DNA of 64,000 bases from Methanosarcina thermophila TM-1. GTDB taxonomy: Archaea > Halobacteriota > Methanosarcinia > Methanosarcinales > Methanosarcinaceae. Of this stretch, positions 9,067-16,806 are shown piece after piece. A program made the translations under genes and the position numbers. Positions within the stretch are counted from its first letter, which is position 1. Every line of letters starts with the position of its first letter. The stretch is taken from assembly GCF_000969885.1 (NCBI RefSeq), contig NZ_CP009501.1:3063380-3127379 (forward strand), given 5' to 3'. Below the pieces are notes generated by a model, which saw nothing but the letters and a program-made list of their open reading frames with translations, was not told where the DNA came from and searched no databases.

Positions 9067-9664
9067 TTAATCCATTGAGGTGTGCTTCAGGCTCATAACC
9101 GTGTCGATCTGGGCAGGTATAGTGCTTGACACAGGTATGACTTCACCTGTCTCTGGTTTAATCTCAAGCCTGAATTCACTGTTAACCACATCCCCTGCTT
9201 CCGTGCTCTGCAATGTTGAATTGGCTGGTGCAGTAATGTTGATCTCTACTTTTTCATATTGCTCCAGCAGATCATCTCCATCATTCTCCCTATAAACTCT
9301 TGGTCCAGTTTGTACTTGCTACATAAGTGACACGGTCTAAATAGGATATTATCATCAGTCCTTGACTGCTATCTACTCCTACATTTACCGGTGGCTGGTC
9401 TTTTGCGAGTTGAAGCGTAAGGATAATATTGTTTACTTTACTGTCGCTTGCTTTTGCTATCACGCTCCCCGCAAGTTCAATGGATGGACCTGATCGTTCT
9501 ACAACCTCATTAGATGTAACTCTTTCAAAAGTAGAGTGTTCTGCCCCGATAATCACATAAGAGAACGCTGCTGCAATCACTAAAAAAGCAGTCATTACTA
9601 TTGCAGATTCAAGTGCAGTGAAGGCTATTTCCCCTTTCTTAAAAATACTGGAAATTCCTTTCAT
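9067..9664 (-). pseudogene. flaB: Archaellin (FlaB-type), frameshifted
   Basis: The first 124 codons (9290-9664) encode a typical archaellin start: a short basic leader ending KKGE, then the hydrophobic helix IAFTALESAIVMTAFLV. The frame ends at TAG just after NWTK. In the +1 frame the sequence continues without a break as RVYRENDGDDLLE and on through an LEIKPETGEVIPVSSTIP segment to TAA at 9067-9069, exactly what an archaellin C-terminal half looks like. Removing one A near 9301 would restore NWTRVYRENDGDD and a protein of about 198 residues. AAGGAG precedes the ATG. No other archaellum genes are nearby. Either a decayed orphan copy or a sequencing error. Confidence 0.8.
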
Positions 9665-10188
9665 TCCATCTTACTCCTTTTTTCCTCTGAATGAAAGCAT
9701 TATAAAACGTGAAGGTTATGACACCATGATTCTCCTCTATTGCCTCCAGATAGAAATTTGCTACAGGAAATAATGCGCAGAGGCTAATTTGCATGGTATC
9801 TATCGGGTTTTGTATTGGTTACTCACTTTGCGTGGGCTTCATCAGCCCCTCACATAATAATAATTTTTAGAAAGAAAACATCTTTAAATTTATTAACTTT
9901 TCCTGCTAAACCTTTAGCTTATTGCATTAACATTTTAAAAACTTATAAATGCTCTATAAGTAAAATAACAAACAGAAAATTTTAAAACCTATATCGTTAT
10001 TTTTGGAAGAATTAAATGTATTTTTACCGAATAAGCCTTGTAATGAGCCCCATTCTGAAATGAAAGAATTAGATAGCGGTTCTGTTTATACTGGCAGCTC
10101 TGAACTTAACGTCTTCTGCGTAAAGCTGGAATCCCAGCAGTGTTATAAATAATAATAGAAAATAAATAAAAATAGAAAAGAAAAAAAT
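9665..10188. other. Intergenic region with one weak small-ORF candidate
   Basis: About 520 bp of mostly AT-rich DNA. The only coding-like element is a 49-codon frame at 10003-10152. The last 50 bp, read on the minus strand, are T-rich and probably terminate the oxidoreductase transcript. Confidence 0.5.
10003..10152 (+). CDS. Possible 49-residue protein (weak)
   Basis: An open frame from TTG at 10003 to TAA at 10152. Its composition looks protein-like (SGSVYTGSSELNVFCVKLES) and it contains three Cys and a His. There is no ribosome-binding site, and it lies antisense to the 3' flank of the oxidoreductase operon. It may be a decayed gene end or chance. I do not recognise it. Confidence 0.25.
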   Translation: MEELNVFLPNKPCNEPHSEMKELDSGSVYTGSSELNVFCVKLESQQCYK

Positions 10189-11040
10189 TTAATAAAATCT
10201 CTCAATCTCGCGCTTTGCTTCTTCAAGGGAAAATTTCTGTCTTACAAGGGGCTTTTCCTGAATTGCCGGCACTCTATCCTCAAAGACGTCTCTCTTGCAT
10301 TTGTAAAAAATCCCATTAGGTATCTTATCTCCCCACTCCAGAGCCTTTTCGAATGCTTTAATACGGTCCGAAGGGTCATAGTCGTCTCCTAGCCTGTAAA
10401 TTCTATCCCGGTACCACTTGAAGGTATTTATCTTGTTAAAGGTAACACAGGGTTGAAGAATGTCAAGAAGAGCAAAGCCCCTGTGTGTTATTGCAGCTTT
10501 CATAAGTTCTTTAAGAAATTCCTGATCTCCTGCAAAACCCCTGGCTACAAAACTGCAGTTTTGAGAAATTGCTATGGCTAGCGGATTCATCGGCTCTTGG
10601 AGTACGCCGTAAGGCTGAATTGTTGTGTATGTTCCCTCGGCTGTAGTGGGAGATGCCTGCCCCTTGGTCAGTCCATATACCTGGTTATTATGCACGAACA
10701 GCGAAATATTCGGGTTCCGTCGAATTGCATGAAGAAAATGGTTTCCTCCCTCCCCATAACAATCGCCATCTCCAGCAACTGCAATCACGTGAAGGGAATG
10801 GTTGGCAAGTTTTGCAGCAGTAGCTACAGGCAGGGTTCTTCCATGCAGCCCGTTGAATGTATGACATTTAATATAATGGGGCAGTTTTCCAGCCTGCCCT
10901 ATCCCCGAAACGACAAGGACCTGACAGGGCTCAATTCCAAGTTCTACAAGTGCATGTTTGATAGTCGAAAGAATTTGAAAATTCCCACATCCGGGGCACC
11001 AGGCTGGAACCTGACCTTCATAATCTTCAAAGGTAGGCAT
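10189..11040 (-). CDS. korB: 2-oxoacid:ferredoxin oxidoreductase beta subunit
   Basis: A 283-residue thiamine diphosphate-binding subunit. The N-terminal WCPGCGN motif (Cys15, Cys18) contributes to a 4Fe-4S cluster, and the ThDP motif runs from GDG (90-92) to NN (118-119). Partnered with the upstream fused gamma-alpha subunit it would oxidatively decarboxylate a 2-oxoacid to acyl-CoA, reducing ferredoxin. Start support: AAGGAGGAG lies just before the ATG, inside the end of the alpha gene (14-bp overlap), so the two are translationally coupled. No separate ferredoxin (delta) subunit is present, as in other two-subunit enzymes. Substrate (2-oxoglutarate, pyruvate or another) cannot be told from sequence. 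Confidence 0.9.
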   Translation of the reverse strand: MPTFEDYEGQVPAWCPGCGNFQILSTIKHALVELGIEPCQVLVVSGIGQAGKLPHYIKCHTFNGLHGRTLPVATAAKLANHSLHVIAVAGDGDCYGEGGNHFLHAIRRNPNISLFVHNNQVYGLTKGQASPTTAEGTYTTIQPYGVLQEPMNPLAIAISQNCSFVARGFAGDQEFLKELMKAAITHRGFALLDILQPCVTFNKINTFKWYRDRIYRLGDDYDPSDRIKAFEKALEWGDKIPNGIFYKCKRDVFEDRVPAIQEKPLVRQKFSLEEAKREIERFY

Positions 11041-12766
11041 GCAACTCCTCCTTCAGGTTTTCAATTGTAAAAGGTCTCCCGTCGTATTTACTGATCTGAT
11101 GGGAGAATTCAAATCCGGTTTCTGCCCTTATAAGTTTTGCAAACTGCCCGGTGGCGTTGTTTTCTATGCAAATTGTAAGGTCTGCGTTCTTAAGAAGTTC
11201 AATATAATCGAACCTATCCAGCTTGGGAAGAGGGAAGATCTGGCTGAAGTGCAGCATTGCAGCTTTCTTTTCCTTGGGAATGGTATCAACTACCTCTTTT
11301 ATCACTCCGTAGGTAGATCCGTGTCCTACAAGCACTATTTTTGGGGAGGGATCTCCATATAAAAGAGGAGCTTCGATTTCATCTTTTATAAGCGGCAGTT
11401 TATTCAGAAGCCTTTTCTGAACCATTTTAATGCGGGTCTCGGAATCCTCTATAATGTGTCCTTCCTCATCATGCTCATCACTATCTGCCACGACAAGGTG
11501 CTTTCCTGCTTCTCCGGGAACCGCAAGCAGGGAAATTCCTGTACTGGAATACTTGTAGCGTTCATACTTCTTAACGCCTTTAAGATCCTCTTCCCTCATC
11601 CGGTAATCGTTATAGATCAGCTTTTCTGAATCTAGGCTATCAAAGGTCCATTCGGATTCTGCAAGATACTGATCAGACTGGATGAACACAGGGATCTGGT
11701 ACTTTTCAGCAAGTTCAAAAGCCCTATTAGTCAGGTAAAGAGCCTGTTTAGGAGTTCCTGGTTCAAAAATCACTCTTGGAAATTCCCCATGACCTGCGTG
11801 AAGAACAAAAAGCAAATCTCCCTGCTCGGTGCGTGTGGGAAGACCCGTAGCCGGTCCAGGGCGCTGCATTTCCGCAATCACAAGAGGAGTTTCGGTCATT
11901 CCTGCAAGGGCAAGACCCTCTACCATGAGAGCGAATCCTCCTCCGGACGTCCCGGTCATAGCCCTTACACCTGCAAAAGAAGCCCCTATTGCCATATTAA
12001 TAGCTGCAATTTCGTCTTCAGCCTGCTCAACAACAAGATTATACTCCTCTGCTCTGGAAGCCAGGTACTCCATAATTCCTGTTGAAGGTGACATAGGATA
12101 CGCTGAGTAGAACTTGCATCCTGACATAATTGCTCCAATTGCGATTGCCTGCAGTCCGGTTATAAGCATGAGCCTTTTGTTTTCAGGCTCACGGATTCCG
12201 AAAGCTTCACATCTGGGGCAGTTTGTAAGAGCATATTTGTATCCTGCCTCTGCGCAGGCTATATTATTCTGGACTACTTCTTCTCCTTTTCTGCTGAAAG
12301 TTTCTCTCAGGATCTGTTTAAGTGCCTCCAGCCCCAGATCAAGCAGCCCAAGAACTGCCCCGGTTGCTACGGTATTTGCCATAACACTTTGTTTTCCGAC
12401 ATCCAGTGCTATCTTTCGGAAAGGAATATCTATGAATTCCGGCTCTTCAAACTTCTTTTTAGCAATTTCGGAGTCATAGAGAATAAATCCTCCGTCTTTC
12501 ACACTCTTTCTGTGAATCTCAATAGTGTTCAGGTCAAGAGCGAGAAGAATGTCAAGTATCTCTCTGGAAGCTGATATTTCATGGTCGGAAAATCGGATCT
12601 GGTAAAAATTATGCCCCCCTCGTATCCTGGACATGTAGTCCTGGTGTGAAAACACATGGTATCCTATTCGCGAGAAGACCTTTGCAAGAGCTCCTCCTAT
12701 TGTCTGTAGCCCCTGTCCGGCTTCTCCTCCTATCCGAAGCGTATATTCCAGAAACTTAACCCCCAA
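11027..12766 (-). CDS. korA: 2-oxoacid:ferredoxin oxidoreductase, fused gamma-alpha subunit
   Basis: A 579-residue fusion. Residues 1-185 form the gamma domain (IGGEAGQGLQTIGG near the start), followed by a CPRC pair (183-186) and the alpha/pyrimidine-binding domain from about 198. The signature usually written YPITPS(S/T) is YPMSPST here (223-229). This loop contacts CoA or the 2-oxoacid, so the change may bear on substrate choice. The fused architecture with a separate beta subunit resembles the archaeal two-subunit KorAB enzymes. The assigned start is TTG; a GGGGG tract lies inside the first codons rather than before them, so the exact start is uncertain. First gene of a two-gene operon. 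Confidence 0.88.
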   Translation of the reverse strand: MGVKFLEYTLRIGGEAGQGLQTIGGALAKVFSRIGYHVFSHQDYMSRIRGGHNFYQIRFSDHEISASREILDILLALDLNTIEIHRKSVKDGGFILYDSEIAKKKFEEPEFIDIPFRKIALDVGKQSVMANTVATGAVLGLLDLGLEALKQILRETFSRKGEEVVQNNIACAEAGYKYALTNCPRCEAFGIREPENKRLMLITGLQAIAIGAIMSGCKFYSAYPMSPSTGIMEYLASRAEEYNLVVEQAEDEIAAINMAIGASFAGVRAMTGTSGGGFALMVEGLALAGMTETPLVIAEMQRPGPATGLPTRTEQGDLLFVLHAGHGEFPRVIFEPGTPKQALYLTNRAFELAEKYQIPVFIQSDQYLAESEWTFDSLDSEKLIYNDYRMREEDLKGVKKYERYKYSSTGISLLAVPGEAGKHLVVADSDEHDEEGHIIEDSETRIKMVQKRLLNKLPLIKDEIEAPLLYGDPSPKIVLVGHGSTYGVIKEVVDTIPKEKKAAMLHFSQIFPLPKLDRFDYIELLKNADLTICIENNATGQFAKLIRAETGFEFSHQISKYDGRPFTIENLKEELHAYL

Positions 12767-13478
12767 TCTGTTTCTTAATTTTTGATTTATCTCAGTTTTT
12801 CTGGCTTGCTCAGTTTAACGTCACTTTTGCCTTGTAAGTTTTAATTGTGTGAGTCCTGATCTCATGCCTTAGCTGTGCGAATTTAATTATACGAACATTG
12901 TTGTATGAGCAACAGCAAAATAGAGATTTTTATCGGCTAATTTTTTCCTTTCTCTGCTGTCACTTACCTTATTAGCCTTCCCCTCTTTTGAGCTCCTCGA
13001 GAAAAATATTATTATTAAACCTTAAATAATCTTGCTTCTTCTCGTTGTTTGGAAAACTCGTGAGGGAAATACATTATAAAGTTGGGTTAAAAATATTATT
13101 AAAACAAGGGCAACTCCGAGTATCAATATCTCCTCCTGCAGCGCATATTATTAAAAACAAAGCAGTGAAGTTATTGCACAGACCAGGAGATCTACAAGAT
13201 TGCTCATGCCGCCTCCAAATTAAATTCAAAAAACCGTATTTTAATAAACATTTCTAATTTCTTTAACAGTTATATAAAAAATCTTAAAATATAACTTTCC
13301 CTCATCAGGCGAAATCCAGCTTTTACTAACAAACTCTCAGATCGTAATTTCCCAAGAAGATCTGCACAAGCCCTCTTTGAAAGGGCTTGTTAGCGCCGTT
13401 GATCACACTGTTATGTCGTTTTCGCTCAAGCCTTTTTTCAAAAGGCTTGTGATCAAACTTTTTTCTAAAAAGTTTGCG
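12767..13478. other. Intergenic region with stacked palindromes
   Basis: About 710 bp without a convincing gene. The distal 110 bp contain three consecutive hairpins (13366-13390, 13427-13449, 13455-13475) forming copy 1 of a dispersed repeat. They lie directly after the HMG-CoA reductase stop codon and could terminate that transcript. Confidence 0.5.
13366..13475. repeat. Dispersed palindromic repeat, copy 1
   Basis: Hairpin A is ACAAGCCC/GGGCTTGT (13366-13373 with 13383-13390). Hairpin B is CAAGCCTTTT/AAAAGGCTTG with a 3-base loop (13427-13449). Hairpin C is an AACTTTTT/AAAAAGTT type near 13455-13475. The 57 bp at 13419-13475 recur exactly at 15224-15280. Confidence 0.85.
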
Positions 13479-14735
13479 TTAGAACTTTCCACGGCCGAGC
13501 TGGGCGTGAGCACGTGCAAGATGTCCTGCAGCCTGGGCTCCAATAAGAGAAATTTCTCCTGCAAGCACGGCGGCAGCTACGATTTCAGCAAACTTTTTGG
13601 AGTTTATCCCGGGAACATCCCCTGCACCTGAAACACCGAGAAGGTTCAGGCAATCTCTCTGGGTTCCAAGCCCGGTGCCTCCCCCAACAGTCCCCACAAG
13701 CAGGGCAGGCAGAGTAACAGTACAGTGAATCTCTTCATATTTTGTAAGCTCCATGCTCGTAATGGCAGTGCTCCCTTCAACAACATGAGCTGCATCCTGT
13801 CCGCAGGCCAGGTAAATCGCAGCAATGATATTTGCAGCATGGGCATTGAAGCCAAGTGCTCCTGCTCTTGCTGAGCCAAGAAGGTTTTTGCTGTAGTTTA
13901 CCTCAAACATGGATTCAGGCGTACATTTGAGAACTTCTTTGACAATCTCTTTTGGAATTGTGACCTCGGCTACAACCGTTTTTCCTCTTCCAAGAATTGC
14001 GCTTATTGAAGCGGGTTTTTTGTCAGTACACATATTTCCTGAGAGGGTAACCGGATGTGCGCCGAATTCATCTTCTATCAGGTGCATGATTGCATCCGTA
14101 GCTATAGTCACCATGTTCATACCCATGGCATCTTTTGTATCGTACGAGAATCTGAGATATACGTATGTGCCTGTTATGAAAGGTTTTACAGAGATCAGTT
14201 TTCCAAAACGGGTTGTTTTTTCGGCAACTTCTTTCATCTGTTCAAAAATCTCAGGGCATTTTACCCATTCATAAAATTTCTTGGCTCTTTCAAGGCTATC
14301 AAGCTTAAAAACAGGAGCTCTTGTCATTTCATCTTCAAAAATCCTGACGTTTGCCCCTCCTGATTTTGTGATGACCGAGCATCCGCGGTTTACGCTGGCG
14401 ACAAGGGCTCCTTCGGTTGTAGCAAGCGGGATATAATATTCGGAGTTAGCATATTCACCATTTACTTTCAGAAGCCCAGCAACTCCTAGTGGAATCTGAA
14501 CTGCCCCTATCATGTTTTCTATATTCTTTTTCGATATAGCCTCTACATCAAGGGAAAAATTCTGTATATGTTCGAACTCTAGCTTCGCAAACTCCTGTAT
14601 TGCAAGCCGTCTAATTTTTACTGCCGTTAACGGGTCTGCGACCTCCTCAATCTTACGAAGCGCCACATCTCCATCCAGAACCTTTTGTAAGAGAATTTTC
14701 TCTTCCTCGCTCAGTTCATAATCCTGCAAAAACAC
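13479..14735 (-). CDS. hmgA: HMG-CoA reductase (class I, NADPH)
   Basis: A 418-residue enzyme reducing 3-hydroxy-3-methylglutaryl-CoA to mevalonate, the committed step of archaeal isoprenoid lipid synthesis. Signatures visible include ENMIGAVQIPLGVAG (substrate domain), the DAMGMNMVT stretch at about residue 203 (NADPH domain), the catalytic-lysine region TDKKPAS, and GGGTGLGTQRDCL near the C-terminus. Length matches archaeal class I enzymes. The start is GTG with AGGTGG 4 bases upstream. It is transcribed alone, and the palindromic repeat copy 1 begins 4 bp beyond its stop codon. Confidence 0.95.
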   Translation of the reverse strand: MFLQDYELSEEEKILLQKVLDGDVALRKIEEVADPLTAVKIRRLAIQEFAKLEFEHIQNFSLDVEAISKKNIENMIGAVQIPLGVAGLLKVNGEYANSEYYIPLATTEGALVASVNRGCSVITKSGGANVRIFEDEMTRAPVFKLDSLERAKKFYEWVKCPEIFEQMKEVAEKTTRFGKLISVKPFITGTYVYLRFSYDTKDAMGMNMVTIATDAIMHLIEDEFGAHPVTLSGNMCTDKKPASISAILGRGKTVVAEVTIPKEIVKEVLKCTPESMFEVNYSKNLLGSARAGALGFNAHAANIIAAIYLACGQDAAHVVEGSTAITSMELTKYEEIHCTVTLPALLVGTVGGGTGLGTQRDCLNLLGVSGAGDVPGINSKKFAEIVAAAVLAGEISLIGAQAAGHLARAHAQLGRGKF

Positions 14736-15619
14736 AAAACCACCTGCTTAACCTATTTTCTTCCCTAACTTTAAAATTAATTAACTGAATAGCTAAAACA
14801 TTCATATTAATTTAGTATTCTGAAATCACATATTTTATGTTAAAACTATTTTCTCCTGATTATGTGCACATTAATTATAATTCGCAAACGTTACCAGTTT
14901 GATCATAGATGCTGCCCTGTTTAATCACAAACACTCGCTGGTTTGAGCCGCGTTTTTATATTTTTATTCTAATTATGTGCATATTGACATATAACTCATT
15001 CCTTAATGTGATTTTTTCTGCTATGACCAACCTGTTTAACTAATCTATACCAAAGATTAAAGGTTCTGTCGATACAGGTTAAAATTAAAAAATAGTATGA
15101 AACTTCTCTCAAAACTCGAGATATAACAAAAATTTTTATTGCCAGTTACAGCCCATTGAACCGCAACCGTTGCGCCGGTTTATCATCAAGAGTTGCACTG
15201 CTTGACTACGCCGTTGCTCGGGGTTTTCGCTCAAGCCTTTTTTCAAAAGGCTTGTGATCAAACTTTTTTCTAAAAAGTTTTCAGTTAAGCACTTTTTACG
15301 CTCTTTTTTGAAAAAAATTTGTATTTCAAATTCAAGAAACAGTTAGGATTTAAAATGGCTGAAATGTATTGAGGTAGAAATATTGAAGTAGAAATGTATT
15401 GAGGTGTAGCTTAAAGATCTACAGGCAGGTCACAGGCAGGTCATTATTGGCAGGTGTTCCCTGGCTCAAGCGCCTGTTTGGCAGGGTATAATCAGCTAGG
15501 CAGGGTACAGCTAGATTGAAGAAAACCTTACTTAAGAAAGAGCTAGAGTAAAACATATCCAATTACTTAAAGTCTTTATTTCTTAAATGCCTAGTTTAAT
15601 CTTTAGAAGTTTCTCAGGC
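14736..15619. other. Long intergenic region with repeat copy 2 and short direct repeats
   Basis: About 880 bp with no gene that I can support. It carries palindromic repeat copy 2 (15150-15280). At 15354-15490 there are short direct repeats: GAAATGTATTGAGGT twice and GGCAGGT several times. The remainder is AT-rich. Confidence 0.5.
15160..15280. repeat. Dispersed palindromic repeat, copy 2
   Basis: Bases 15224-15280 are identical to 13419-13475. Upstream, the segments AACCGTTGCGCC and CCGTTGCTCGGGGTTTTCGC are shared in similar order with copy 3 near 43090-43150 (inverted). The element is therefore longer than the hairpins alone. Confidence 0.85.
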
Positions 15620-15988
15620 TCAGAAACTGATAATCAGCTGGTTTTCTTCGGTATATGTCAACAGGAGCTCAGCTACATCTTTTGAGCAGATGAACTCGAT
15701 TCCAGGAATTAACTCTTCTTTCTTAAGCCCGATCATGTCCGAGGCAAGCTGGCAGCATCGGAACTCTACTCCCATGTCAATGCATTCCTGAACAGAAACA
15801 TCATATTTGGGTGATCCTCTTGTTTTGTCTTTCTTTGCAAGCAACACTCCCATAGGTCCCCATAGGATAACAAGTACGTCAAGCCCCTTACTCCGATAAT
15901 ACTTCGCAAATTTAAGAGTTTCCTGTGGGCTGGTGCTCTCGTAAACCATGTTTTTGAGCAGCAGTAGTACCTTTTCGACTTTTGTCAT
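15620..15988 (-). CDS. DsrE-like small protein
   Basis: A 122-residue single-domain protein of the DsrE/DsrF-like alpha/beta fold: a beta1 strand (KVLLLLKN), a helix carrying the KFAKYYRSKG segment, a second strand (DVLVILWGPMGVLLA) and a C-terminal ELLLTYTEENQLIISF strand. Two adjacent Cys (FRCCQLA, about residues 86-87) sit where family members carry sulfur-relay cysteines. The family takes part in sulfur transfer or related redox chemistry. This gene is alone, with no dsr or tus neighbours, so its partner is unknown. Confidence 0.75.
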   Translation of the reverse strand: MTKVEKVLLLLKNMVYESTSPQETLKFAKYYRSKGLDVLVILWGPMGVLLAKKDKTRGSPKYDVSVQECIDMGVEFRCCQLASDMIGLKKEELIPGIEFICSKDVAELLLTYTEENQLIISF

Positions 15989-16799
15989 AAGAACTCCAGA
16001 TCTGAATAATACATTTCTGAAACAGATTACCTAGATGTATATAAAGTTTCACATTGAAAAAGCGAGTCAATATTTTTTCACATTATTTAAATAATTTTGT
16101 TTATCTATAAGGCATTCTGTGAAGTCTGGATACTTACATCTGGTCAACTGATTCAATCGCAATGTAAAATTAGACAATTGTTTTATCACCTCACAGTTAT
16201 CCTGAACTTTTTGACGCCAAAAATTTTTTAAAGTTGGAGGCTAATTCTAAATGATTCGTATTGGAAATTTCTACTTTGCAAGAGTCCTCAATCTAAGCTG
16301 GGCAATTTATATATTTTCCTTCTTATTGTATTTTCCTTCGTATTGTAAACTGAAAATCTATTTTTGCCGTCATTGAAATATAAAAATTCCGGTATAATGA
16401 GAAACTATTTCAGGAAAATAGGTTTTACAGTTCGCAGATTAAAGTCGGAACTTGAGTTTACATATAAACATTAACGTGAATTTATATAAGAGCGTAAAAC
16501 TCCTGAGTCTTTATCTCAGGGGTTAAACAGGTCTTGAATAAATGCACTGTAACAGGTTCGTTTTCATGTAAAGCCGATACAAACGAATGGACAACTCAGT
16601 AGGATAGGAACTGCCCGATTCGAGCCTATTTGATATGCCAAAAGGTCATCTGTGAACCAGGAAGCTGCTAAATAAGTTTAGCAGTAGTTCACGAGTCTAA
16701 TCTTAAGATGTCCCGTTTTGAGATGTTCGTAAAAACCGCAAAAATAAGCTTAATTTGAGCAATAAAGGATATTTTTTATGAAAAAAGGTAAGCAGAAGC
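15989..16799. other. Intergenic region containing an IS605-type element
   Basis: About 810 bp. The first 480 bp appear non-coding and AT-rich. Bases 16490-16692 hold an IS200/IS605-like non-autonomous element. The end holds the valS terminator. Confidence 0.6.
16490..16692 (+). mobile_element. IS200/IS605-type non-autonomous element (PATE-like), putative omega-RNA scaffold
   Basis: Both ends carry subterminal hairpins of the kind recognised by TnpA of IS200/IS605. The left one is CCTGAG (16502-16507) with CTCAGG (16515-16520). The right one is a perfect 8-bp stem, CTGCTAAA (16665-16672) with TTTAGCAG (16677-16684) and loop TAAG, followed by TAGTTCAC. A TGTGAACCAGGAAG stretch precedes the right hairpin, as I recall from the omega-RNA ends of archaeal tnpB elements. 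No tnpA or tnpB frame remains between the ends (about 200 bp). The identity rests on end structure and memory of the family, not on an alignment. Confidence 0.55.
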
Positions 16800-16806
16800 T
16801 TACCTT
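16781..16806 (-). terminator. valS terminator overlapping the stop codon
   Basis: Read on the minus strand, GGTAAGC (16804-16798) pairs perfectly with GCTTACC (16793-16787) around a TTCT loop and is followed by TTTTTT. The valS TAA is part of the stem. Confidence 0.8.

Noticed and set aside
8919..9095. Minus-strand frame with a WIKRYSSLEGIKTYRQY stretch
   Set aside because: Composition looks protein-like, but there is no start codon, its end includes the hairpin terminator, and it overlaps the archaellin tail. Possibly a remnant; I could not support it.
13045..13257. 70-codon plus-strand frame
   Set aside because: Lies in AT-rich spacer with no ribosome-binding site and no domain signal.
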